DNA from: an uncultured Bacteroidales bacterium
GTDB lineage: Bacteria > Bacteroidota > Bacteroidia > Bacteroidales > Paludibacteraceae
Direction of reading: 5' to 3'
Length of the DNA: 64,000 nucleotides
Assembly (NCBI GenBank): GCA_937891905.1
Contig: CALATT010000056.1
Span: 12,681-76,680 of the forward strand
Shown one piece after another: positions 41,263-50,400 of this stretch; position 1 is the stretch's first letter; every line of letters starts with the position of its first letter. The position numbers and the translations under genes are program-made. Under the pieces are notes generated by a model. It was not told the DNA's origin and made no database searches. It saw only the letters and a list, made by a program, of their open reading frames with translations.

Positions 41263-41979
41263 ATGAAATCAGTCCTTTATTTTTTATATGGCTTATACCA
41301 ATATATCGTTGTATGGCCTATTATGGTAGTGCTTACGCTTTTTACGGCGGTGTTTACAATGATTTTTGTTCCATTCCGCAATGCGGAGTTTGTGCATAGG
41401 GTACAGCAGTTTTGGTCTCGTTCATTTTATCGACTAATGTTTTTACCCGTGACGGTGGAGGGATTGGAATATATACAACCAGGTCAGAGTTATGTATTTG
41501 TGAGTAACCATCAGTCAATGTTTGATGTGTGGCTTATATATGGTTGGTTGCCTGTGATTTTTAAATGGTTGATGAAAGCGGAATTGCGTAAAGTGCCTTT
41601 TGTGGGTATAGCATGCAAAGCGGCAGGGCATATTTTCGTAGATAGAAAAAATCCCAAAGCAGCCATGGAGAGTATGGAGAATATAAAGAAGCAATTGAAG
41701 GATGGTGTATGTACCGTTATTTTCCCCGAGGGAACTCGTACTAAGGATGGTCAAGTGGGTCGTTTTAAGCGTGGTGCCTTCCAGATAGCATTAGATTTAA
41801 AGTTGCCAATTATTCCTATTTCATTGTCAGGTTGCTACGATGTACTACCTAAAGGTAAGCCATTTGTTTATCGTCGTCCAGTGCGCATGTATGTGGGGGA
41901 ACCGATAGATATTACGCAGTTTGAGAATAATAACGACGCAATTGATTTTGTGCGTAATAAAGTGATAGAGAATGTGTGA
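41263..41979 (+). CDS. plsC: 1-acyl-sn-glycerol-3-phosphate acyltransferase
   Basis: A 238-residue PlsC-type acyltransferase that makes phosphatidic acid. The catalytic motif I is SNHQSMFDVW (HxxxxD), motif III is VIFPEGTRTKDG, and an N-terminal membrane helix (about residues 10-32) anchors it. The GHIFVDRKNPKAA segment is the usual motif II region. It lies 14 bp after the kinase gene. Confidence 0.93.
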   Translation: MKSVLYFLYGLYQYIVVWPIMVVLTLFTAVFTMIFVPFRNAEFVHRVQQFWSRSFYRLMFLPVTVEGLEYIQPGQSYVFVSNHQSMFDVWLIYGWLPVIFKWLMKAELRKVPFVGIACKAAGHIFVDRKNPKAAMESMENIKKQLKDGVCTVIFPEGTRTKDGQVGRFKRGAFQIALDLKLPIIPISLSGCYDVLPKGKPFVYRRPVRMYVGEPIDITQFENNNDAIDFVRNKVIENV

Positions 41980-42025
41980 TGATAAAAGTACAAAGTGAAA
42001 AGTGTAGAATTTAAATTTAGATATT

Positions 42026-42457
42026 ATGTATTCAGATCCAAAAGAGTGTCTTTATTGTCAGAATAATGAGACACTACACAATTTGATGATTGAGATTTGC
42101 CATTTGCGTGTTTCTCGTGCATTCCTTTTTAAAGAGCAAACTTACCATGGTCGTTGTTTGGTGTCATATGATGGTCATGTGAATGATTTGAATGAGTTGT
42201 CTGATGAGCAGCGTAATCTATTTATGGCTGATGTGGCGCAAGTGACGAAAGCGATGCAGAAATTATTCAATCCAGAGAAGATTAATTACGGAGCATATTC
42301 AGACAAGTTGAGTCACTTACATTTCCATTTAGCACCAAAGTATGTGGATGGACCTGATTATGGTGGAATATTCCAGATGAATCCCGGTAAGGTGTATCTT
42401 ACGGAAGAAGAGTACGCAGCCATGGTGACATCACTTCGCCAGGAATTGAATCAATAA
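42026..42457 (+). CDS. HIT family protein
   Basis: A 143-residue histidine-triad protein. The triad is HLHFHLAPKY (HxHxHxx), and an upstream ECLYCQNNE pair (CxxC) may bind zinc. HIT proteins hydrolyse nucleotide conjugates such as adenosine phosphoramidates or dinucleoside polyphosphates. It lies 46 bp after plsC across a spacer with a GTACAAAGTGAAAAGTG microrepeat. Confidence 0.87.
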   Translation: MYSDPKECLYCQNNETLHNLMIEICHLRVSRAFLFKEQTYHGRCLVSYDGHVNDLNELSDEQRNLFMADVAQVTKAMQKLFNPEKINYGAYSDKLSHLHFHLAPKYVDGPDYGGIFQMNPGKVYLTEEEYAAMVTSLRQELNQ

Positions 42458-42502
42458 AGCGATTTACCAAGTCTGTTTGTAAAGTAGGAAAAAGAACACC
42501 CT

Positions 42503-43669
42503 ATGTTATTTCGTGATATAATAGGTCAATCGGATATCAAGCAGCGTTTACGCAAAGCGGTGCAAGAGGGGCGTATACCACATGCGCAATTATTTACAGG
42601 CGTGAGTGGAATAGGTAAACTGCAGTTAGCGCTCGCGTATGCGCAGTATTTGAATTGTCCTCATCGTTCAGACGAGGATAGTTGTGGTGTATGTCCTACC
42701 TGTTTGCAATTTCAAAAACTCCAACATCCAGACCTTCATTTTGCTTTTCCTATTGTAAAGACGGACGCAGCAGATACTTGCGATGGATTCATGGATAAAT
42801 GGCGTGATATACTATTAGAGCGCCGTTATTTCAACCTCGATGATTGGTATCAATATTTAGGCGTGGAAACCAAACAGGGAATTATTTACGAGAAGGAGAG
42901 TGGGGAGATAATGCGTAAGTTGGCTCTCAAACCCTATGGCAATGGATATAAGGTGATGATTATTTGGCAGCCGGAGAAGATGAATATCACCTGTGCTAAT
43001 AAATTGCTCAAGTTGTTAGAAGAGCCCTATGAGCAAACCCTTTTTATTCTTGTGAGTGAACATCCTGAGCAATTATTATCTACGATTCAATCGCGTGTTC
43101 AGATGATTACTATTCCTCGTTTGGAGAGCGAGACTATAGTACACGCACTACGGGAAAGTCACGATTTATCCTATGAGGAGGCAGCGGATATATCTCGGAT
43201 AGCCAATGGAAGTTATCTGATGGCAATGAAAAAAGCCGATGAAACCGAAGAGAACCAACAAGAATTAAATGATTTTATATCTCTCTTCCGTGATGCCTAT
43301 ACAGTAGGAGTACTCAAGGATCCTCAAGCGAAATATACATCTCTCAAACGCCTTAAGCAATGGAGTTTGTCTATTGCTGATAGTAAGGTGGGAAGGGAAA
43401 AACAGAAACATTTCCTTCAATATGCTCAGCAACAAGTGCGCGAGAACTACATACGCAATTTTGCGCAACCAGCACTCAATTACCAATTGCCGGGCGAACG
43501 CGAGTTTTCTACTCGTTTTGCACCATTTATACACGATGGAAATGTGGAGCAGATAATGAAGCAATTAGAGTTAGCAGAGAGGCAGATAGAGCAGAATGGT
43601 AATGCTAAAGTAATATTTTTTGACCTCTGTTTACAAATGATAGTACTTATTAAGAAACCAAGAAATTGA
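42503..43669 (+). CDS. holB: DNA polymerase III subunit delta' (clamp loader)
   Basis: A 388-residue clamp-loader ATPase-fold protein. It starts FRDIIGQSDIKQRLRKAVQE and has a degenerate P-loop GVSGIGKLQLALAYA (the usual S/T after GK is L), as in delta' proteins that do not hydrolyse ATP. Four cysteines (CPHRSDEDSCGVCPTC) form the zinc module, and the sensor region NKLLKLLEEPYEQTLFILVS follows. It is next to PSP1 and gldH, a conserved Bacteroidota cluster. Confidence 0.93.
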   Translation: MLFRDIIGQSDIKQRLRKAVQEGRIPHAQLFTGVSGIGKLQLALAYAQYLNCPHRSDEDSCGVCPTCLQFQKLQHPDLHFAFPIVKTDAADTCDGFMDKWRDILLERRYFNLDDWYQYLGVETKQGIIYEKESGEIMRKLALKPYGNGYKVMIIWQPEKMNITCANKLLKLLEEPYEQTLFILVSEHPEQLLSTIQSRVQMITIPRLESETIVHALRESHDLSYEEAADISRIANGSYLMAMKKADETEENQQELNDFISLFRDAYTVGVLKDPQAKYTSLKRLKQWSLSIADSKVGREKQKHFLQYAQQQVRENYIRNFAQPALNYQLPGEREFSTRFAPFIHDGNVEQIMKQLELAERQIEQNGNAKVIFFDLCLQMIVLIKKPRN

Positions 43670-43674
43670 TATAT

Positions 43675-44817
43675 ATGGATAAAAATACAGTAGGAAAACC
43701 CCATTTGGAGTTGTCGGCTGCAGCGACGAAAGGTAACTCTATGCAGATGTTGCCTGTTTGTGATTGGTTGAATGACTTGCCAGATAATACAACTGTGACC
43801 GATTTGGTGGAGGTTGTTTTTAAGAATACGCACAAAGGTTATTTCCATAATACGAACCATCTTCCTTTAGAGAAAGGAGTGCGTGTGGTAGTAGGAGCTA
43901 ATCCTGGTTATGACTTGGGAGAAGTATCATTGACGGGCAGGTTAGTGGCTTTGCAGATGAAGAAGAATCGTTTGGATGCGACTCGTTACGAGGTGCGTGA
44001 AGTGCTTCGTATAGCAACGGATGAGGATCTTAATCGAGCAGAACAAGCACATGCGCGTGAGCAAGAGACGATGATTCAAGCGCGCCAATTAGCCAAATCG
44101 CTTGGATTGGAGATGAAGATTGGTGATGTGGAGTATCAAGCGGATGGAACGAAGGCTATTTTTTATTATATTGCAGATGGCCGCGTAGATTTCCGTCAAC
44201 TTATTAAAGTGTATGCGGAAACATTCCGTATTCGTGTAGAGATGAAGCAGATTGGTGCTCGCCAAGAAGCAGGTCGTATAGGTGGAACAGGACCATGTGG
44301 TAGGGAGTTGTGTTGCTCTACATGGATGACTAATTTCTCGTCTGTAGGTACTGGAGCCGCGCGATTACAGAATATATCGCCTAATCCACAGAAATTGGCA
44401 GGTATGTGCGCTAAACTCAAATGTTGTTTGAATTATGAGATGCCTGTCTATGAGGATGCCACAAAGGATATGCCATCACGCCACACACCTATTGAGACGC
44501 AAGACGGCACTTATTACTTCTTCTCTTCTGACCCATTAGCGGGTAAGATTACTTACTCTTCTGATGCACATGTGCCAGCTAATCTACAGACGATTAGTGT
44601 CGCGCGCGCAAAAGAGATGATAGCGATGAATAAGCGTGGTGAGAAGCCCATTGCCTTTGAGGGTAATCGTGCTGTGAATCATAATGAGATAGGATTCAAA
44701 ACAGTAGAGCATGATGATGTGACGCGTTTTGATAAGAAGAAACAACATCATAATCACGGTAATCACCACCGTGATAAGAAAGATAAACATCATCACTCAA
44801 ATCGTGATAAGAAATGA
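43675..44817 (+). CDS. PSP1/RicT-like protein
   Basis: A protein of 380 residues from the ATG at 43675 (an upstream TTG at 43666 would overlap holB). The PSP1 domain carries RQEAGRIGGTGPCGRELCCS and the KLKCCLNYEMPVYEDA Cys cluster; in Bacillus the homologous RicT (YaaT) binds Fe-S clusters with RicA and RicF and affects RNA processing and phosphorelay. Whether that applies here is unknown. The end is a His/Lys-rich tail (HHNHGNHHRDKKDKHHH), which may bind metal. It overlaps gldH by 4 bp. Confidence 0.88.
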   Translation: MDKNTVGKPHLELSAAATKGNSMQMLPVCDWLNDLPDNTTVTDLVEVVFKNTHKGYFHNTNHLPLEKGVRVVVGANPGYDLGEVSLTGRLVALQMKKNRLDATRYEVREVLRIATDEDLNRAEQAHAREQETMIQARQLAKSLGLEMKIGDVEYQADGTKAIFYYIADGRVDFRQLIKVYAETFRIRVEMKQIGARQEAGRIGGTGPCGRELCCSTWMTNFSSVGTGAARLQNISPNPQKLAGMCAKLKCCLNYEMPVYEDATKDMPSRHTPIETQDGTYYFFSSDPLAGKITYSSDAHVPANLQTISVARAKEMIAMNKRGEKPIAFEGNRAVNHNEIGFKTVEHDDVTRFDKKKQHHNHGNHHRDKKDKHHHSNRDKK

Positions 44818-45293
44818 AAAAGGGAATTATGATTTTAGGTTGTGTAATATGCTTACTATCTGCATGCACAACAGATATAATCTATAGTAATTTTCGTCCT
44901 ATTGTATACGATGATAGTACTATCACGCACACGGGGCAATGGCATAAGGACTCAATAATATCTTTCGATTACCAAATAGCAGACACAAGTGCAGATTATT
45001 CGGTGCTTATCTATGTGCGTCATACAGAGCGCTACCCATACCAAAATATGTGGTTATTTGTTTCTAATGGAACTCATAGTGATACGATTGAGTTTTATCT
45101 TGCCGACGATAGAGGTCAATGGTTGGGAGATGATAAGAATGGTTTGATAGAGATGCCTATTCTCTTTGATGCTTATCATCATTATACGGATACGGGTTTA
45201 TATCAATTGAGTATTCAGCATGGTATGCGTGATACACTTTTACGCGGCGTGATGGATGTTGGATTAGAGATAGCTGTTAGCGATAAGGAATAG
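44814..45293 (+). CDS. gldH: GldH family lipoprotein
   Basis: A 159-residue lipoprotein with the lipobox LLSAC at residues 14-18. The pattern [32 protein letters not shown] and [17 protein letters not shown] is characteristic of GldH. GldH was found in Flavobacterium gliding mutants, but it is widespread in non-gliding Bacteroidota and its position after holB and PSP1 is conserved. The start overlaps the PSP1 stop by 4 bp, and trmB begins 2 bp after its stop. Confidence 0.88.
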   Translation: MKKGIMILGCVICLLSACTTDIIYSNFRPIVYDDSTITHTGQWHKDSIISFDYQIADTSADYSVLIYVRHTERYPYQNMWLFVSNGTHSDTIEFYLADDRGQWLGDDKNGLIEMPILFDAYHHYTDTGLYQLSIQHGMRDTLLRGVMDVGLEIAVSDKE

Positions 45294-45295
45294 AA

Positions 45296-46075
45296 ATGGG
45301 AAAGAATAAGTTAAAGAAATTCATGGAGATGGAGACATTTGATAATGTTTTCCAATGTGGTGCGCGTGAGTTGTTACCTGAAACGCAGGTTTATCCGATG
45401 GCTGGTCATTGGCGTGAGCAGTATTTCCATAATGACAATCCAATTGTGTTGGAGTTGGGTTGTGGTAGGGGAGAATATACAGTAGGTCTTGCTCAGAAAT
45501 ACCCAGATAAGAATTTTATAGGTGTGGATATAAAAGGTGCCCGCATGTGGGCAGGAGCCAAGGAGGCAATTCAAAAAGGATTGAAGAATGTGGCATTTTT
45601 GAGAACGAACATAGAGATTATCAGTTCTTTCTTTTCTTCCGATGAAATCGACGAAATATGGATTACATTCTGTGATCCTCAGATGAAGAAAGCCACTAAG
45701 CGTCTTACTTCTACTTATTTCATGCAGCGCTACCAGCAGATAGTGAAGCCCAATGGTATTATTCACCTCAAGACGGATAGCCCGTTTCTATATACCTATA
45801 CTACAGAGATGCTGCGGCTCAATCCTTATCCTATTCTTTATACAACGGATGACCTATATGCTAATATAGATAATGGTGAGTCGAACATGCATGTTTTGGA
45901 TGCGTCAGCATTGCAAACGCACTATGAAAAGCAATGGTTGGATCGTGGATTAACAATTAAGTATATAAAATGGCAACTCACCCCATTGACTGAGTGGAGT
46001 GAGCCTACTATTGAGATAGAAAAGGATAGTTATCGATCTTATGGCCGCAATTATACGGTGAAGGCTGAGCTCTAA
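45296..46075 (+). CDS. trmB: tRNA (guanine-46-N7)-methyltransferase
   Basis: A 259-residue SAM-dependent methyltransferase that makes m7G46 in the variable loop of tRNA. The SAM site is [20 protein letters not shown], with [18 protein letters not shown] and [20 protein letters not shown] behind it; the canonical FPDPWxK motif is FCDPQMKK here, a variant seen in this phylum. It is the last gene of the run, followed by a hairpin at 46144-46172. Confidence 0.93.
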   Translation: MGKNKLKKFMEMETFDNVFQCGARELLPETQVYPMAGHWREQYFHNDNPIVLELGCGRGEYTVGLAQKYPDKNFIGVDIKGARMWAGAKEAIQKGLKNVAFLRTNIEIISSFFSSDEIDEIWITFCDPQMKKATKRLTSTYFMQRYQQIVKPNGIIHLKTDSPFLYTYTTEMLRLNPYPILYTTDDLYANIDNGESNMHVLDASALQTHYEKQWLDRGLTIKYIKWQLTPLTEWSEPTIEIEKDSYRSYGRNYTVKAEL

Positions 46076-46103
46076 TAGCTATTTGTACCCCGCGTAGCAC
46101 TTA

Positions 46104-46132
46104 TTGATAATAGATAATGTATTATTTATCAA
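46104..46132. repeat. Imperfect palindrome downstream of trmB
   Basis: TTGATAA ... TTATCAA arms with a central AATGTATT region. It could be a weak terminator or a protein-binding site; no T run follows. Confidence 0.4.
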
Positions 46133-46143
46133 TTGATTATGGT

Positions 46144-46172
46144 GGCGTAGCATATTTATTTTGTGCTACGCC
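46144..46172 (+). terminator. Hairpin after trmB, probable terminator
   Basis: A perfect 9-bp stem GGCGTAGCA / TGCTACGCC with an 11-base AT-rich loop, followed by the weak T-rich CATCTATTTG. It separates the trmB run from the next promoter. Confidence 0.6.
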
Positions 46173-46208
46173 ATCTATTTGTATATTGCCAGTATAAAAA
46201 AAATATAG

Positions 46209-46217
46209 TACCTTTGC
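46209..46217 (+). promoter_or_regulatory. Promoter for the membrane HTH gene pair
   Basis: TAGTACCTTTGCAG containing TACCTTTGC; the start codon is at 46243, about 25 bp downstream. Confidence 0.62.
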
Positions 46218-46242
46218 AGCGTAATTCAAAACTTAAGGAACG

Positions 46243-46704
46243 ATGGATTTAACATTACTTTTATGTCTCTTTTTTTTAATCTCATTTACAGTGTTTACTG
46301 TTGGCTTTCTCAAGTTGCAGGTTAATAATGCTAATCTTAAGCAGCAACTCTCTGATGCGCGTATACGCGAACTAATGTATAAAAAGGAATATGCAATGAG
46401 GCAATCTTATTTATTAGAGCAGGTTATAAAAAGTCCTGAACACTCTCAGGGAATAGACTATTTACTTCGAGCTAATGAGGCAAGAATAGCGTATTTGAAG
46501 AAACATTATGCTAATCTAACAGAAGTAGATATTCAAGTGCTCATACTGATTGGGATGGGATTAGAAACGCAAGATATACTATTGATATTAGATATGTCTA
46601 AGCGAACTTACTATAAACGCAGACAGATTATCTCGAAACGGATGAGTATATCTACAACTGAACTTGACGAAAAGGCCCAATTATTGTTTAATTCTAAATA
46701 TTGA
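46243..46704 (+). CDS. Membrane-tethered HTH regulator (small)
   Basis: A 153-residue protein with one N-terminal membrane helix (residues 4-24, LLLCLFFLISFTVFTVGFLK), a coiled-coil linker (about 28-75), and a LuxR-like helix-turn-helix at 90-145 (LTEVDIQVLILIGMGLETQD and LILDMSKRTYYKRRQIISKR). The C-terminal half looks like the DNA-binding part of DUF6377/SusR-type membrane regulators, but the long periplasmic sensor is missing. It may be a signal-receiving partner or a stripped-down regulator. It overlaps the next gene by 1 bp (TGATG). Confidence 0.72.
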   Translation: MDLTLLLCLFFLISFTVFTVGFLKLQVNNANLKQQLSDARIRELMYKKEYAMRQSYLLEQVIKSPEHSQGIDYLLRANEARIAYLKKHYANLTEVDIQVLILIGMGLETQDILLILDMSKRTYYKRRQIISKRMSISTTELDEKAQLLFNSKY

Positions 46705-47366
46705 TGTTTATGACTCCTTCACAGCAGCGTCGTAGAAAGCGCACGATTTTTCTTATTTCTTTTTTCATAGTATCGCTGATATATTTAGTAGTAGCATTTT
46801 CTCTATTATATAAACAAATGCATGTAGGTGTGGCGATAGTATTCGTACTTTTTCTAGCATATGCATTTGTCTTGGATAAAATGTCTAAGCGTCTTATAGA
46901 TTATGAGCCAGACAAGATTAGTAATCAACCATTAGCAGATTATTTAGATTTAAGTAATTCGTTTGACTGGAAAAAATTATTGTTCTATACAATATGGATA
47001 AGCGCATTATTATTAGTAGTATATTTATTCTTTCCTAGTAGAGCTATAAGAAGTACAATCGTTGTGTTACCAATAGCTATACTTACATATGCTTTAGGTA
47101 TATATTATAATTCACGAAATATATATCGCATTGAGATGGATGTGCTCTATATAAAAGAGTATTCGTTTTTTCGCTCTATAACAGAGATACGAATTCCAAT
47201 CTCCGAAATAAAAAAGATATGTATTAAGGGAGCATATACTACTGCTGTTCAATACCCTATGTTAATACTAACAGTGGGGGAGGTAGAACGAGAACTGCGT
47301 TGTAGTTCGCATATAGAGGAAATAGCTCAGGAATTATATAGTAGAAGTATAGGAGCGGTAAAATAA
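46704..47366 (+). CDS. Membrane protein with PH-like domain
   Basis: A 220-residue protein from the ATG at 46704, which overlaps the upstream stop. It has four hydrophobic helices (about residues 14-35, 40-58, 88-105, 112-128) and a C-terminal beta-rich segment (IYRIEMDVLYIKEYSFFRSI, IRIPISEIKKICIKGAYTTA) that resembles small bacterial PH domains of the DUF304/YdbT type. I do not assign a function. Coupling to the HTH protein suggests a membrane sensing pair; the hairpin at 47361-47400 ends the unit. Confidence 0.72.
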   Translation: MFMTPSQQRRRKRTIFLISFFIVSLIYLVVAFSLLYKQMHVGVAIVFVLFLAYAFVLDKMSKRLIDYEPDKISNQPLADYLDLSNSFDWKKLLFYTIWISALLLVVYLFFPSRAIRSTIVVLPIAILTYALGIYYNSRNIYRIEMDVLYIKEYSFFRSITEIRIPISEIKKICIKGAYTTAVQYPMLILTVGEVERELRCSSHIEEIAQELYSRSIGAVK

Positions 47367-47400
47367 GATAAGGGTCGCGTGCAGCGGCCCTTATCTATTT
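47361..47400. terminator. Strong convergent terminator hairpin
   Basis: AAATAAGATAAGGG ... CCCTTATCTATTT with an inner CGC/GCG step forms a long stem. A-rich and T-rich flanks make it suitable for both strands: the end of the PH-like gene on plus and of the giant T9SS gene on minus. It overlaps the last codons of the plus-strand gene. Confidence 0.75.
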
Positions 47401-47471
47401 CAATCATATGTGCTTTACTTATTCAGCTGTTTCTGCAGCCACTTCTTCTGCGGGTTCGTTTTTCTCAAGAT

Positions 47472-50400
47472 TTACCACTTCACCTCTAATCCGGTGAGAG
47501 TGTATGTGTGTCCATTGTGTAGGATATATATCTGCTGATTATGTAGCACCTTTTTGCTTTGCGGGTGGTTGCTTTGTGTATGTTCCACCCCTGTTGGTGT
47601 ATTATCTTGGTTCGCATCGCTACCAATATACTCATCTGGTCCTTCGATGATGTATCTCTCTTCGTGGTTGGCGGGCATAGGAAGTGTGAAGATGGATCCA
47701 TTCATAATGCGTCTGCGTTGTCCCGTAACTTTATCGAATAGATAGCATGTGCGTGTCCAGTTGGGTGAGAGATAGAAAGCGAGTTCAAAAGTGTCTGCTT
47801 TCTTATTTTTGGCCATTAGGAAGGCGAGTGGTATTTGGCTTATACCTTGTCGTACATCCACCATCATCGGTGTTTTTTCGGCAGCGGTGTACATGTTGAC
47901 GGGTGTTTCTACCACTGAGGTGCTATTTCCTTCCACTCCAGAGGATATAAAGAGCATATCTTCTCCCTGCACATAGTAGTCATTAGCTTGGTTATCCACT
48001 ACGAGTATGGTGCGTGCGTGGTTGCCTTTTGCGAAAGCATAGACTGTGAGCATTTCAGGTATTTCTTCTACTTCGTTCAGTGAAGGAGCTTGTTTAAGTG
48101 CATGCTTATTAGCATTCCTTTGCTCTTGAATAGTTTCGCTAAGAGGGTTGTACTGGTTATTAAGTGTGAGATGAGTTGTCTTGAGTGTGATAGTTAAACT
48201 ATTAGTATTCTTTTTTGTAACTAATTTTACTGCACTCATCGGTGCCAAGAAGCGCTCTGATGAACTCATTGTGCTCGCATTAACGGCAGTCCATGTACTT
48301 CCGCTGAGGCGATAGAACTCGTGACTTAACACACTTTCATTATCGTGCAAGAAATCATGCATATTGATGAATGCCATAGTTGGGTTACCGAATATAAACG
48401 AGTTGCCTTCTATTGCATTTGTGAGTGTGATAGTCATATTTCCATTTTCGTCTGGTGTGAACGCCAATCGTTTGGCATTCGTTTTATCCACATTTACTTC
48501 TCTATTACTGGAAGAGAAGTATTTTGTATCAGGTTTTGGCAATCTAATGGTGAGTGTTTCGGATGGTTCTGCGTCTGCTTTTTCGTCTGCTTTTTCGTCT
48601 GGACCAAATCCTAATAATTGGAATCCTCCGCCTGGTGGTAGAAGATTTCCTAATCCATTGGATTGCTGGAACTCTGCGGAAGTGGACTCTTTGGCACTAC
48701 CATCTTCGTACCATGTTTTGACTGTTTGGTTATAGAAAGCAGTCCAGAATGCGTAGGCTGCTATGTTATCGCGTGTTCCTCGGAAGGATGATACTTCAAA
48801 TGGATTAGGTTCTGCGATAATAGAGCCGTTTGTGTATGTGCCAGTATGTGGTATGAACATATCTCCAGATACCATGTTTTGTAATGGTGCGGACATCATA
48901 TACCATTCTCCTTGCTGTGGAAGTATCATATCCACAAAAGCAGCTTCATATTCTAAGAGGTGTTGGTTATTCATATGTGCTCCTTCTGCGAAATATATCT
49001 TATCACACTTGTGCTGGTCGTGATAATGGGTCATTGGGTAGTGATCATGTTCATCTACGGGCACGATATATGGATAGATAAGTGGGTTTTGTAGGTTAGG
49101 AATAATCACATCGGTTCCATCCATAGGTACGAATCCTTCCACTAATTCGGTGTTATAATCTATTTTATGGTCTCCATTTTCGTCTATCCATCCTTTCCAG
49201 TTCTCGTTCTTTCCCCATCCGTTCATAGAAGTGCCCGTAGGTGTCCAAACGAGAGTATTGGGTACCACTTCGATATTGAAGAATACAAATCCTATTCGAC
49301 AAGCGTTTTCTGCGTTAGAGTTATTACCTGGGTAGTTGTGTTTATTTTCATCTTGGAACGCAACGCGCATAGTGTATGTTTCACCAGGTTCTAACTTATC
49401 AGGTGCGTCAGATGCGTCTATCGCTGTGCTTCGCTCAATATCGTAGAATTCAAAACCAGTAGGTAGCTCTTGGGTATTAATGGTAATAGTAGCGTCTTTT
49501 GTGTATGGAGTTTCATTTATTGTGACATTACCATCAGCGGTAATCTCCTTGATAGGTATGATAATTTTATTACTATTGGTTGCTACCACTTTAACGGTAG
49601 GTATTTGTGTGCGTTGGTGGAGCTTTTTTTCTTTTTTATCCAATGGTGTGATATTCAGGAAATAATCCGAGGATTGTGAACTGACGGTTACCCATCTTGG
49701 TTCGTTACAATCTTTGAGCACAATAGTATTTCCATCTTTTATTACTTTTGCTGTTTCTGCGATAGGGAAAGCCCAATAGCGTGCTGTGTCCTGCGATGCT
49801 AAATAGAAATAGGCTGTTGTATCGTACATATGCAGCAATTCATGGTCATGCAGATACTTAACAATGGTGTAGTTTTGCGGGGACAGGAAGGCATTGGGGT
49901 CTAATTCTTCGAATGTCTTGGCGTAGTAGTTGGGGTTCTTCTCTTGTATAGTCTTTCCGTCCTGTACTGGCAAGCGTCGCATATCGTACATGATAGCAGT
50001 AGTTACTTGTCCGTGCGTGTATCCTCCATGTTTAAGCTTAAAGATAGAATCGGCAGCGTATGCTTTTTTGAGGTATTTTCTTAATTCTTCTTCTTCATCT
50101 TCCGAAGGTCTAACTTGCCCGTATATATCATCAATAGAATCGCCTACTAACCAATCGGCATAGATAGGTGCTTCTAAGTTATCAATATTAGCTCCCGTAG
50201 AAACAGCGAGGTTATTAATGACTTTGATATCCAAGAAATAGAGGTCATTGGCGCAGTTTTGTATAGAATGTGTGAAGAATCGTGTTACCACTTGTTTTTG
50301 TCCGTTACTACCATCTATTTTCTGCAAATTACCATTTTCGTCGCGTTGTTTAACTATGTTATTTTCGGAATTGCGTAGTTCAAAGACAGTCTGCTGTGTA

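Noticed and set aside
42600..42640. holB as an active ATPase
   Set aside because: The P-loop lacks the Ser/Thr after GK (GVSGIGKL), typical of non-hydrolysing delta' subunits.
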